Positions 9,561 through 16,985 of a stretch of DNA of 64,000 nt are shown here, one piece after another; position 1 is the first letter of the stretch, and the number at the start of each line of letters is the position of its first letter. This DNA comes from Microcystis panniformis FACHB-1757 (GTDB taxonomy: Bacteria > Cyanobacteriota > Cyanobacteriia > Cyanobacteriales > Microcystaceae). Location of the stretch: the NCBI RefSeq assembly GCF_001264245.1, contig NZ_CP011339.1, positions 1,488,001-1,552,000 of the forward strand. The letters are read 5' to 3'. Under the pieces are notes generated by a model. That model did no database searches. It worked only from the letters and a program-made list of their open reading frames with translations, and was not told the DNA's origin. The position numbers and the translations under genes were made by a program.

Positions 9561-9597
9561 ACCATCATAAAAATCAAAGATTGTTATGATGGTTTAA
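9557..9597. terminator. 14 bp perfect hairpin at the end of the ATPase operon
   Basis: TTAAACCATCATAA (9557-9570) is exactly complementary to TTATGATGGTTTAA (9584-9597) with a 13-base loop. The left arm includes the stop codon of the small gene. There is no long U tract afterwards, so it may protect the RNA 3' end or terminate only weakly. Confidence 0.55.
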
Positions 9598-9797
9598 GAG
9601 TCGGTATCTGGGGAAGTCTTGACCCATCCACTAATAACTGATAGGTGAATATCTAGGCTATATTCTCTTGAAAAAAAACTTAATAATATTCCCTCAAAAA
9701 CTATTCTATAATGGTACTCGTAGGTAGATAATGCTTCTAAGTTAAAAACTTTTGCTATCTACAGACTGAAGGCAACAAAATCAATGGTTTAAAGCTC

Positions 9798-10106
9798 ATG
9801 GAAAAAACACAGATGTTAGAACAAACGAGAAAACTAGCACAAATTACTCCAGGGAAAGCGATCGTTTTCGGAATCGGTGCGCTGCTGTTGGCCCCCACCG
9901 TGATTTCTTTACTGAAACCGGTCGCCAAAGCAACGATTAAAACTGGCGTTGTTCTCTACGAAAAAACTAAGAGTTCCTTGGCCGAAACAGCAGAAGTGCT
10001 GGGGGATATCGTCGCCGAGGCCAAAGCAGAAGTCATAGCCGAACGCGATCATCAAGTGGTTCTACCCAGTGGGGTTAATTCGGAACCCTCATTACGCGAT
10101 AGTTAA
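9798..10106 (+). CDS. DUF5132-like small membrane-associated protein
   Basis: 102 residues with one hydrophobic segment (about 20-40, GKAIVFGIGALLLAPTVISL), then a basic amphipathic helix (KPVAKATIKTGVVLYEKTK) and an acidic, Ala-rich helix (AEVLGDIVAEAKAEVIAER). This layout is that of DUF5132 proteins; the family function is unknown. A relative is encoded convergently at 11394-11663. Placement after the HMA_2/ATPase pair suggests membership in the same metal-handling locus. The 237 bp before it hold the hairpin and an AT-rich probable promoter but no other gene. Confidence 0.6.
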   Translation: MEKTQMLEQTRKLAQITPGKAIVFGIGALLLAPTVISLLKPVAKATIKTGVVLYEKTKSSLAETAEVLGDIVAEAKAEVIAERDHQVVLPSGVNSEPSLRDS

Positions 10107-10222
10107 TTTCTGGTGAGTAACCAAAGTCACTCAACCCTGTTAGCCCTCAGCCGGCAGAACCTCAAAGTTATATAATCTTTAAGAGATATTAAGCTTTGTG
10201 TCAGTTTGCCCAGTAGGATTGA

Positions 10223-11206
10223 ATGAATATACTTTTGGTGACATCATCTTTAGGGTTACTCCTAGCGATCGCTATCGTCGTCTATTTTGTTTCCTCTCGC
10301 AAGTACCAATCGTCGGACTCGGTGGCCAATTCCTACGACCAATGGACCGAGGACGGGATTTTAGAATATTATTGGGGGGAACACATCCATTTAGGTCACT
10401 ACGGTTCCCCACCAGAAAAAAAAGACTTTCTAGCGGCAAAAGCCGACTTTGTGGCGGAAATGGTCTCTTGGGGAGGTTTGGACAAATTACCCGCCGGTGC
10501 AACTCTCCTTGATGTCGGTTGTGGTATTGGTGGCAGCAGTCGCATTCTGGCCCGGGACTACGGATTTGCCGTTACTGGTGTCACCATTAGTCCCAAACAA
10601 GTGGCACGGGCCAAAGAACTAACACCCCCAGATTTAAATGCTCGCTTTTTGGTCGATGATGCCATGGCCCTTTCTTTTCCCGACGAGAGTTTTGATGTGG
10701 TCTGGTCAATCGAAGCCGGTCCCCATATGCCGGACAAAGCCGTTTTTGCTGGGGAATTACTGCGAGTTCTCAAACCAGGGGGAGTCCTGGTGGTAGCGGA
10801 CTGGAATCAGCGAGATGACCGTCAAAAACCGCTTAATTTCTGGGAACGTCCCGTCATGCGCCAACTTTTGGATCAGTGGTCTCACCCCGCTTTTGCCAGT
10901 ATCGAAGGTTTTGCCGAACAGTTGGCGGCCACGGGATTGGTAGATGGGGAAGTGGTGACTGCTGACTGGACAACAGCCACTCTACCCTCTTGGATTGATA
11001 CCATTTGGCAGGGGGTGATTCGTCCCCAAGGCTGGTGGCAATTTGGTCTAACTGGGTTGCTTAAATCCGTCCGAGAAGTGCCGACAATTCTGCTGATGCG
11101 TTTGGCCTTTGGCACGGGTTTATGTCGTTTTGGGATGTTCCGCGCTGTTCGCGCTCAATCCCATCTGCAAGCAAGTCAGCAAGAGTCTCTTACCTCAGTT
11201 ATGTAG
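10223..11206 (+). CDS. MPBQ/MSBQ methyltransferase (tocopherol and plastoquinone pathway)
   Basis: 327 residues. An N-terminal membrane anchor (about 2-25) precedes a class I SAM-methyltransferase domain with motif LLDVGCGIGGSSR (about 95-107). YDQWTEDGILEYYWGEHIHL, DDAMALSFPDESFDVVWS and HPAFASIEGFAE closely resemble Synechocystis Sll0418, the 2-methyl-6-phytylbenzoquinol methyltransferase. The enzyme methylates the aromatic ring of tocopherol and plastoquinone precursors. The stop codon TAG (11204-11206) is made from the TA target and the first G of MITE A; without the MITE the stop would read TAA. It is probably unrelated in function to the metal genes around it. Confidence 0.88.
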   Translation: MNILLVTSSLGLLLAIAIVVYFVSSRKYQSSDSVANSYDQWTEDGILEYYWGEHIHLGHYGSPPEKKDFLAAKADFVAEMVSWGGLDKLPAGATLLDVGCGIGGSSRILARDYGFAVTGVTISPKQVARAKELTPPDLNARFLVDDAMALSFPDESFDVVWSIEAGPHMPDKAVFAGELLRVLKPGGVLVVADWNQRDDRQKPLNFWERPVMRQLLDQWSHPAFASIEGFAEQLAATGLVDGEVVTADWTTATLPSWIDTIWQGVIRPQGWWQFGLTGLLKSVREVPTILLMRLAFGTGLCRFGMFRAVRAQSHLQASQQESLTSVM

Positions 11207-11394
11207 GGTTTGCTGAATAAATCTAAAAATCTTGTTGGGTAAGACTTTTGGACTTTTTTTTCCTCAAAAAGTCCCAACCATTGGAGTGATCGGGGGGAAA
11301 ATTCCTGGACTTTTTCCCTGAAAATTAGGTAATTGACCCTCTCAAAATCGATAAAACCCCACACCCCACAGGAAAAACTTTTTGCCACAAACCC
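11206..11394. mobile_element. MITE A copy between two convergent genes
   Basis: 189 bp beginning GGGTTTGCTGAATAAATC and ending TTTTTGCCACAAACCC, flanked by TA (11204-11205 and 11395-11396). Its two ends complete the TAG stop codons of both neighbours: the methyltransferase on the plus strand and the DUF5132-like gene on the minus strand. Similar copies lie at 12777-13001 and 23801-24000. Confidence 0.8.
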
Positions 11395-11663
11395 TAACTA
11401 GAGGCAATCCAATTAATTATTGATCGGGTTGTGGGAATAGTAGGAGTTTTGATCAGTGACGATCGAGCTTGGAGAGATAGGCCACTTTTGATAATTTGTT
11501 TGAGAATTGGTCGGCCTAATTTGACCGCAGCTGGCAGCACAACCGCACCGATAACAATTGTTCCCAAACCAAAGAGAGCCGTTCGATCTCCTGATTCGTG
11601 ATCTTCGATAATTTCTTTGAGATGAAAAGTCAGAATCGATTTATCCCAGTGAATAATCGCCAT
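11394..11663 (-). CDS. DUF5132-like protein, C-terminus altered by MITE
   Basis: 89 residues. The hydrophobic segment TIVIGAVVLPAAVKLGRPIL (about 36-55) is followed by a basic helix, matching the layout of the protein at 9798. The N-terminus carries an acidic stretch (LKEIIEDHESGDRT). The stop codon is formed at the MITE junction; removing the element with one TA restores a frame nine residues longer (ending YITEVRDSC) that would overlap the 3' end of the methyltransferase gene antisense. It lies 11 bp downstream of the Crp-type regulator and is probably in its operon. Confidence 0.6.
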   Translation of the reverse strand: MAIIHWDKSILTFHLKEIIEDHESGDRTALFGLGTIVIGAVVLPAAVKLGRPILKQIIKSGLSLQARSSLIKTPTIPTTRSIINWIASS

Positions 11664-11674
11664 AGGTTTATCTC

Positions 11675-12244
11675 CTAATAAGGATGAAATTGGGTGTCAG
11701 CAGAAGGTAAAACAATAATATGTCCTCCCGCACGAGAAATCAGACCTTGTTGCTCGAATTCATTGATGAGTCGGGTAATGCTCACTCTGGTCATCCCGAC
11801 CATTTCGGCTAATTCCCGATGAGTGAAACGGATATCGATACGCTGGCCCGTTTCTGCGGGACGACCGAACTTTTGCGATAATTGAATTAGAGTTTTCAGA
11901 AAACGCAGCCTAGGCCGATCGCGACGCAGGGAACAGAGCCAATGCTCAGTTTGTTGAACGTGACGACAGAGAGCCGAGGAAAGACTGCTACCCCGTTCAA
12001 GAGGAAGACAAGTAGCTTCAACGCTAGTGCAGCACTGCATCTCGTAGGGTTGAATCTGCGATAGGGGACGGCCGACCACATCATTTTCTCCCCAATAGCC
12101 GAGGATGACGATTTCTCCTTCCTCATCCCACGTCATCACCTTAACCACACCGCGATTGATTAACCAAAGAGCATCCAGACGCGAGGGTAGGGGGTCACGG
12201 GGTTGAAATAGACGAGTGACGAGAGGTTCCCGCATAAGTACCAC
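11675..12244 (-). CDS. Crp/Fnr-family transcription regulator
   Basis: 189 residues, short for the family. The N-terminal part (about 1-100) keeps a reduced cyclic-nucleotide-binding-like beta roll (LWLINRGVVKV, EIVILGYWGENDVVG). The C-terminal winged helix has FTHRELAEMVGMTRVSITRL (about 143-162), the recognition helix typical of Crp/Fnr proteins. No Cys cluster for an iron-sulfur centre is seen (only scattered Cys). It leads a two-gene unit with the DUF5132-like gene, so it may regulate the metal locus or itself; this is inference from position only. Confidence 0.8.
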   Translation of the reverse strand: MVLMREPLVTRLFQPRDPLPSRLDALWLINRGVVKVMTWDEEGEIVILGYWGENDVVGRPLSQIQPYEMQCCTSVEATCLPLERGSSLSSALCRHVQQTEHWLCSLRRDRPRLRFLKTLIQLSQKFGRPAETGQRIDIRFTHRELAEMVGMTRVSITRLINEFEQQGLISRAGGHIIVLPSADTQFHPY

Positions 12245-12623
12245 CGCTAGTAGAATTACCTTCTCCTCTAATTATTGCATAATTTTCTCAATAAAATCAA
12301 CAGGGATCTTCCAGAAAAATTTCCTCCAACTGATGGGACTTACCAAAGATGAGCTTCCTTATACCCCTCATTCAAAGCTGTCAACAGCCAAAGACCAAGA
12401 TTTCACCTCGAAATATCCCCTCGATCGAGACTGAGAATGATCGCGATTAGCTTTCAACCAATTGATAATTATTTGCAACTGTGTGATAATGAAGTTATGA
12501 GATTTCCCCCGCAACCATGAATAGTCCCCCGAAAAACTCCTTTACTCCCCACCTCTCTCCTCTGGGGAAAGACGGGAAGTCTATTATCGTCTTCTTTCCC
12601 TTGGTATTTGCTGTCAATGTCCA
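12245..12623. other. Intergenic region, nothing recognised
   Basis: About 380 bp upstream of the Crp-type gene. It is AT-rich at 12245-12310 (probable leftward promoter), then mixed composition. Short open frames exist on both strands but none has a start signal, motif or composition that supports a gene. Confidence 0.4.
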
Positions 12624-12773
12624 ATGTACTCCCCCCTGACGGTGCAGATCGAGTCACCCTACGATTTAGTTCAGCTTTTGGGTGTGTTGCGTTCTCTCCA
12701 TTGCTCTAGAGGGGAATTAATTCAATTATTGAAAGATTGCTGGCGCTTAGAAGTTAGCGGTGTCGATCATTAA
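12624..12773 (+). CDS. Possible 49-residue protein or gene remnant
   Basis: The ATG at 12624 opens a 49-codon frame (MYSPLTVQIESPYDLVQL at the start, WRLEVSGVDH at the end) with a plausible amphipathic helix and normal codon use. MITE A starts three bases after the TAA stop. It could be an intact small protein or the tail of a decayed gene; no family is recognised. There is no clear ribosome binding site. Confidence 0.35.
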   Translation: MYSPLTVQIESPYDLVQLLGVLRSLHCSRGELIQLLKDCWRLEVSGVDH

Positions 12774-12776
12774 TTA

Positions 12777-13001
12777 GGGTTTGCTGAATAAATCTAAAAA
12801 CCTTGTTGGGTAAGACTTTTAGACTTTTTGTCAATCAAAAAGTACCAAATATGGGAGTGATTGGGGGGAAAATCCCTGGACTTTTTCCCTGAAAATTAGG
12901 TAATTGACCCCGGCTCGACTGAGCTCGCCGAACGTCCTCAAAATCAGTAAAACCCTACACCCCACACCCTGCCTCCACCAACAAACTTTTTCAGCAAACC
13001 C
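12777..13001. mobile_element. MITE A copy, longest
   Basis: 225 bp from GGGTTTGCTGAATAAATC to TTTTTCAGCAAACCC, flanked by TA (12775-12776, 13002-13003). Relative to the copies at 11206 and 23801 it contains an extra stretch near 12910-12935 (GGCTCGACTGAGCTCGCCGA). The remaining bases up to 13160 are AT-rich and hold no gene. Confidence 0.8.
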
Positions 13002-13160
13002 TAATTATAATTGCTATTGTTTGACTTTTTATTGCTAATCAAAGTGTCGGTGTTTTTGACCCATTTTTTGACTCATGATAGTTTAACTACTGCTTTCGTC
13101 GGTCAATGAAAACTAGGAGTTAAATTCGGTTTGGGTAGAAAATCTCCTCTAATCCCGAAC

Positions 13161-14039
13161 TTAGCCTAAAAAAGGCAATATTGCCTCACTTACAGGGATG
13201 GGATATTCTTCATGAATTCCTAGAGTTCCTCGTAGTTTTAGCGTTTGTACTTGGGGTAAAGTCCCTAAAGCTTCCATTTCTGCTTTCGATTTTGGGGGTG
13301 CATTTTCGGCGATAATTACTAACACTGGCAGCTTTAAATCAGCAAAATAATCGATAAATTGCTGACGATTAGTCACTGGATCCAGTTTACCCGTCACAAA
13401 CGCAGCTGGGGCAAATCTAGCGTGAGGATGTTGAGTAATTTTATGTTTCTGGGCAATTAATTCGGGTGTTAATTTTTCCCCATCTACATAAACATGACGA
13501 CTAGACATAAAACGCAGGAAAGCAGGAGTGGTGTTGAGAAAATATAACCCTTCTCCTAACAAAGGAAAACGCACCATTTCCCGCAAGAAATTACGCATTT
13601 CTGGGGACAATCCCATGGCACACAATGGACCCAACCAAGTGGGAGCAACTAAGACTAATTTATCTAGTAAATTGGGGTAATTTTTGGCTAAATTGAGGGC
13701 ATATCCCGCCGCGTGACCTGCCGCAATAATGGTGACTGGTTGCTTAAAAGTGGACTGAACAAAATCAATTAATAATTGTTTAAAAATAGCGGGTTCGTAG
13801 TTGAGAATTGGTCGTTCAGAATCACCAAAACCCAACCAATCCAAGCTATATATTTGAAACTTTGTCGCTAATATTTTCCCTATCCCTGCCATTTCTCTGC
13901 GACTGGAAACGGTACTAAAAGCAGGTAATAATAAAACGGGTGTACCTTGTCCTTGAATATCGTAAACAATCTCAAAAGTTTGATTTTGCCACTGCCAAGA
14001 AAATTTCTGGAGATTAGCTGCGTCTGAAGTGACCACCAT
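13161..14039 (-). CDS. Alpha/beta-hydrolase-fold protein lacking the nucleophile serine
   Basis: 292 residues with the alpha/beta-hydrolase order: oxyanion-loop region VLLLPAFSTVSSRREMAG, LDWLGFGDSERP, nucleophile elbow TIIAAGHAAGYALNLA, LVLVAPTWLGPL, and a C-terminal HEEYP with a candidate catalytic His. At the elbow the usual G-x-S-x-G reads G-H-A-A-G, so the nucleophilic Ser is replaced by Ala. Either the protein is not a hydrolase or it uses another residue. It follows the Zur-box operon after 131 bp and may or may not belong to it. Confidence 0.75.
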   Translation of the reverse strand: MVVTSDAANLQKFSWQWQNQTFEIVYDIQGQGTPVLLLPAFSTVSSRREMAGIGKILATKFQIYSLDWLGFGDSERPILNYEPAIFKQLLIDFVQSTFKQPVTIIAAGHAAGYALNLAKNYPNLLDKLVLVAPTWLGPLCAMGLSPEMRNFLREMVRFPLLGEGLYFLNTTPAFLRFMSSRHVYVDGEKLTPELIAQKHKITQHPHARFAPAAFVTGKLDPVTNRQQFIDYFADLKLPVLVIIAENAPPKSKAEMEALGTLPQVQTLKLRGTLGIHEEYPIPVSEAILPFLG

Positions 14040-14170
14040 AACTATTACCTCATAGTTAACTAGATTGATTCTATCTTTAATCTAACTAAGAATAATTGCT
14101 TTTACTCGGCATTATATCATAATCAAGAGCAACCAAATTAATCTTTAATATTTAATTAATCTCTGAAAGA

Positions 14171-14887
14171 TTAATAAGATACGGTTCTAAACTCCACGCA
14201 ATTATTACTAGGATTATAGAGAGTGTAAACTGCTTTATTTAATTCTTTACCAACGCTACCAACCCCAATTAAACGCTTATCTTGAATCGTCAAAGTTTCC
14301 CTTGTTTGCCGTTTATCTAAAGTAGTAACAGTGCTAGTTAAATTAGCGGACTGTAAAGAATAATCAAAAACTTTTCCTGCGCGACCACAAAATAGATTAT
14401 TAACTCCCATCCGTTGCAGTCGATCTAAAATTTGCCATGGGGGAGTATCGGGGGTTAATTCTTCACTAACACTGACAGTGCTGCCATGAATTAATAAACA
14501 ATCCAACTCGACAAAACCAAAATCGAGATTTCGTAACCATTGCACCGTTTCTAAAGAAACTGCGTCCCAGAGTTGTTTAGTGCTATCAATTCCATATTTA
14601 GCGATTAATTCTGTCGGTTCTCCTGTTGCTCCCAAACTGTGTAAAATTAAACATTGTTCTTCCCACCATCCCCGACAAACCTGCGGATATAAGTTATTTT
14701 TAGTGGGATAACGTATTTGTTCCACCAGCATTTCACTATCGGGATTAACACCGATAAAATCTCCTAAAATATATAAATTTTCTACAGTAACTGACCGTTG
14801 CTGAAGATCTTCCAAGACCGCTTGATAGGCTGGTAAATTACCTTGAATACCGCTTAAAATCGCCCACATAATTTCTTGATTTATCAC
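14171..14887 (-). CDS. Degenerate metallophosphoesterase-like protein
   Basis: 238 residues, clearly paralogous to the upstream gene. Landmark comparison: AILSGIQGN against AVLSCIHGN, ILGDFIGVNP against CLGDLVGYGP, LIHGSTVSVS against FVHGSPQSNH, LFCGRAGKVF against LFCGHTHIPY, and IGVGSVGK against INVGSVGE. The metal-ligand His residues of the first and last motifs are lost (Gln and Arg/Gly instead), while the fold-defining residues remain. It is probably a pseudoenzyme or a regulator of its neighbour. It starts 3 bp after the stop of the neighbouring gene, so co-translation is likely. Confidence 0.75.
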   Translation of the reverse strand: MINQEIMWAILSGIQGNLPAYQAVLEDLQQRSVTVENLYILGDFIGVNPDSEMLVEQIRYPTKNNLYPQVCRGWWEEQCLILHSLGATGEPTELIAKYGIDSTKQLWDAVSLETVQWLRNLDFGFVELDCLLIHGSTVSVSEELTPDTPPWQILDRLQRMGVNNLFCGRAGKVFDYSLQSANLTSTVTTLDKRQTRETLTIQDKRLIGVGSVGKELNKAVYTLYNPSNNCVEFRTVSY

Positions 14888-14890
14888 AAA

Positions 14891-15700
14891 TTAACGTTCG
14901 CAAACATGAGTCGGATCATCGGCTTTTTCCGCATATTCTAGACCCTTAGCCAATCGCCAAGCGAAAATAGGAGGTAAACCCGATGCTAAAATAGCCTGAC
15001 AGGTTTCTTGATAGTTATAGGCCACTTCTCGCAGTTGTACCGCTGCCGTTTCTCGATCGTAAATCACATAGGTGGCATTTGGACGACCGTGACGCGGTTC
15101 TCCCACCGATCCCACGTTGATGATACGTTTAACCGGTGTGGTAAATTGCCGCGACTGTTCCCCATCGGGTTGATACACTTTTATTTGCAAGCTTCCCTCG
15201 TCGAGAGTGCGAATGTAGGGGATGTGGGTATGTCCACAGAATAAAACCTCTGTATCTACCGATAAAACCCGTTCTAAAGCTGTAAAAGCGTCCATTTCGG
15301 CTAAAAGGTACTCATGGTTACTTTGGGGACTACCATGAACAAAACAGAGGTGATCTAGCTTAAAAATTTCGGGCAGTTTTGACAAATAATTACGGTTTTC
15401 TGGGGTGATCATTTGGTTTGTCCACTCATGAGCTAATCTACCGCGTTTTTCTGCTAAAAGCGACGGATAACTGCATTCACAGGCATTTAATCCCTCAACG
15501 ATATCCTCATCCCAACACCCTTGTACTGTAGTAATCCCCAGTTGACGGATTTTTTCCACCACTTGGTTAGGATGGGGTCCATACCCGACTAAATCCCCTA
15601 AACAGTAGATTTCTTGACAACCCTGTTGGTCTAAATCTTGCAAAACAGCATTTAAAGCGGGCATATTGCCATGAATACAGGATAAAACGGCTATTTTCAT
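14891..15700 (-). CDS. YfcE/MJ0936-type metallophosphoesterase
   Basis: 269 residues with the calcineurin-like phosphoesterase motifs: SCIHGN (residues 7-12; the first Asp of the usual SDIHGN is Cys here), GDLVGYGP, QGCWDED in the place of GNHD/E, FVHGSP, and CGHTHIP. The family hydrolyses phosphomonoesters or diesters using two metals. The ATG overlaps the stop of the upstream P-loop gene (ATGA). The substrate is unknown. The operon begins with a Zur-type palindrome, which suggests a role under zinc limitation. Confidence 0.82.
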   Translation of the reverse strand: MKIAVLSCIHGNMPALNAVLQDLDQQGCQEIYCLGDLVGYGPHPNQVVEKIRQLGITTVQGCWDEDIVEGLNACECSYPSLLAEKRGRLAHEWTNQMITPENRNYLSKLPEIFKLDHLCFVHGSPQSNHEYLLAEMDAFTALERVLSVDTEVLFCGHTHIPYIRTLDEGSLQIKVYQPDGEQSRQFTTPVKRIINVGSVGEPRHGRPNATYVIYDRETAAVQLREVAYNYQETCQAILASGLPPIFAWRLAKGLEYAEKADDPTHVCER

Positions 15701-16479
15701 CAGATTAACTCCATTTCTGGCTCTAAAGATTCTTGAAATTGTTGTTGATAATAGAAAAGTGCCTCATCGGACAGACAACAATCACTCAGGGTATCGGCAA
15801 TTATCGGTTTATCGAGATTGCGACCGACGATTTCAATCCCACTGAAGCGATTCGGTCTCCCATCGAGATTTAAGGGGAAATTTAAGCTTTGAAAGTCTTT
15901 TTCTGGCCATTCATCCATAAATTCCCCATAAATACACTGACCATCGATGATATCGAAGATACTTTTAACCCGCAGCACTTCCCCATAGGCCCCTTGGGTT
16001 AATTCTGTCCAAAAGGTAGTTAAACTGGAAAAATCGAGGATTTCTCCCGTTAAAACGGCTCTATAAATCTGTATTTCTCGTTTTTTTAACCATTGATCAC
16101 CTTTTATTGTCGTTTTGACGGGACTGATGACAATTTCATCGACGGGAACTTGTCCTTCGGGGATTTCTTCGTCTGGAGACGTAATCGCTACCCGATGACA
16201 ATTGAGGGGTTTTAGAAAGCTTTCGAGGGATTGGGTGTCTAAATGCCATGGTACTTCCATATAGATCGTGTTTTCCATCGATAAACTGCTCAAAAGGTCT
16301 TCTTCTTCCCTAGAAATAGAGGACAACTGGGGAAAGTCACTCTGTAAAGTGAGATGATCAATGGGAAAAGTTTCCGTCTGGGGACTAAAATATAGACTTG
16401 GCTGCTTGCTCTGAGCGATTTGTTCGCGAATCCAATGGGTTTTTCCCGCAGCTATACCCCCCGTCACCACGATAATCAT
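15700..16479 (-). CDS. P-loop protein with CobW-like C-terminus
   Basis: 259 residues. The N-terminus has a Walker A motif GGIAAGKTHW (about 7-16). The C-terminal half (SIFDIIDGQCIYGEFM, RPNRFSGIEIVGRNLD) resembles the CobW C-terminal domain of G3E GTPases, in which a Arg-x-x-G-x-x-x-V-G pattern is common. The Cys-x-Cys-Cys metal motif of true COG0523 proteins is absent. It is the first gene of a three-gene leftward operon and has a Zur-type box 22 bp upstream of its start. A metal-chaperone role is inferred. Confidence 0.65.
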   Translation of the reverse strand: MIIVVTGGIAAGKTHWIREQIAQSKQPSLYFSPQTETFPIDHLTLQSDFPQLSSISREEEDLLSSLSMENTIYMEVPWHLDTQSLESFLKPLNCHRVAITSPDEEIPEGQVPVDEIVISPVKTTIKGDQWLKKREIQIYRAVLTGEILDFSSLTTFWTELTQGAYGEVLRVKSIFDIIDGQCIYGEFMDEWPEKDFQSLNFPLNLDGRPNRFSGIEIVGRNLDKPIIADTLSDCCLSDEALFYYQQQFQESLEPEMELI

Positions 16480-16501
16480 TCTGCTCCTTCTCTACTGTGG
16501 T

Positions 16502-16514
16502 AATGATAATCATT
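16502..16514. promoter_or_regulatory. Zur-type operator (AATGATAATCATT)
   Basis: A perfect 6-1-6 palindrome, AATGAT-A-ATCATT, 22 bp upstream of the P-loop gene. It resembles the palindrome before thrS (GATAATCATTATC at 19993-20005), whose neighbour is a COG0523 gene of the type controlled by Zur. Fur could bind a similar sequence; the zinc-linked genes favour Zur. Confidence 0.7.
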
Positions 16515-16735
16515 CTAGCATAAGTTAGATTGGGGCAAGTAATCTTCCTTAACCAATCCTCTCGACTTAGTAAGGTTATTTGGGGAAAAATTGGCGGTTT
16601 CTTGGGATATTAATCATGGTTATGGCTCTTTTCTCTAGGATACCATTGGCTTTGTCCATCGGGTAAATCAACTAAGATAATTCCCCTCATTTTTAATTGT
16701 GATCGCCGCTTCCGTGAAGTGCAAGGGTTTGCGAT

Positions 16736-16767
16736 GTTCTCTAAGTTCATTAATGAACTTAGAGAAC
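16736..16767. repeat. Perfect 32 bp palindrome
   Basis: GTTCTCTAAGTTCATT is followed directly by its exact reverse complement, with no spacer. It lies in the gap between the Zur-box operon and MITE E. No T tract follows. It might be a binding site for a dimeric regulator, a replication or transcription pause site, or the fused ends of a lost element. The remainder of 16515-16836 shows nothing else. Confidence 0.7.
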
Positions 16768-16836
16768 AAAGAGATGTAAAACCATTGGATCGAGGGTTCG
16801 TTAAATTTTAAAGTTTTTATCCATAAATTATTCATA

Positions 16837-16985
16837 AGTAGCTGGTTATAATTAAATTAAAAATGGATTTTAGGTTCGATCCCCCCTGCCCCCCTTGATA
16901 AGGGGGGTGCCGATCCCCCCTCAATCCCCCCTTTAATCTCCCCTTAATAAGGGGGGTGTCTGAAAACTTTTAACACCTACCTACT
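16837..16985. mobile_element. MITE E copy 1, TA-flanked, at the end of a COG0523 gene
   Basis: 149 bp, AGTAGCTGGTTATAATTAAA at one end and TTTTAACACCTACCTACT at the other, flanked by TA (16835-16836, 16986-16987). The middle holds several CCCCCCTT / AAGGGGGG blocks that can pair. It supplies the last two sense codons and the stop of the COG0523 GTPase; without it the gene would end at a TGA directly after Leu. Confidence 0.85.
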
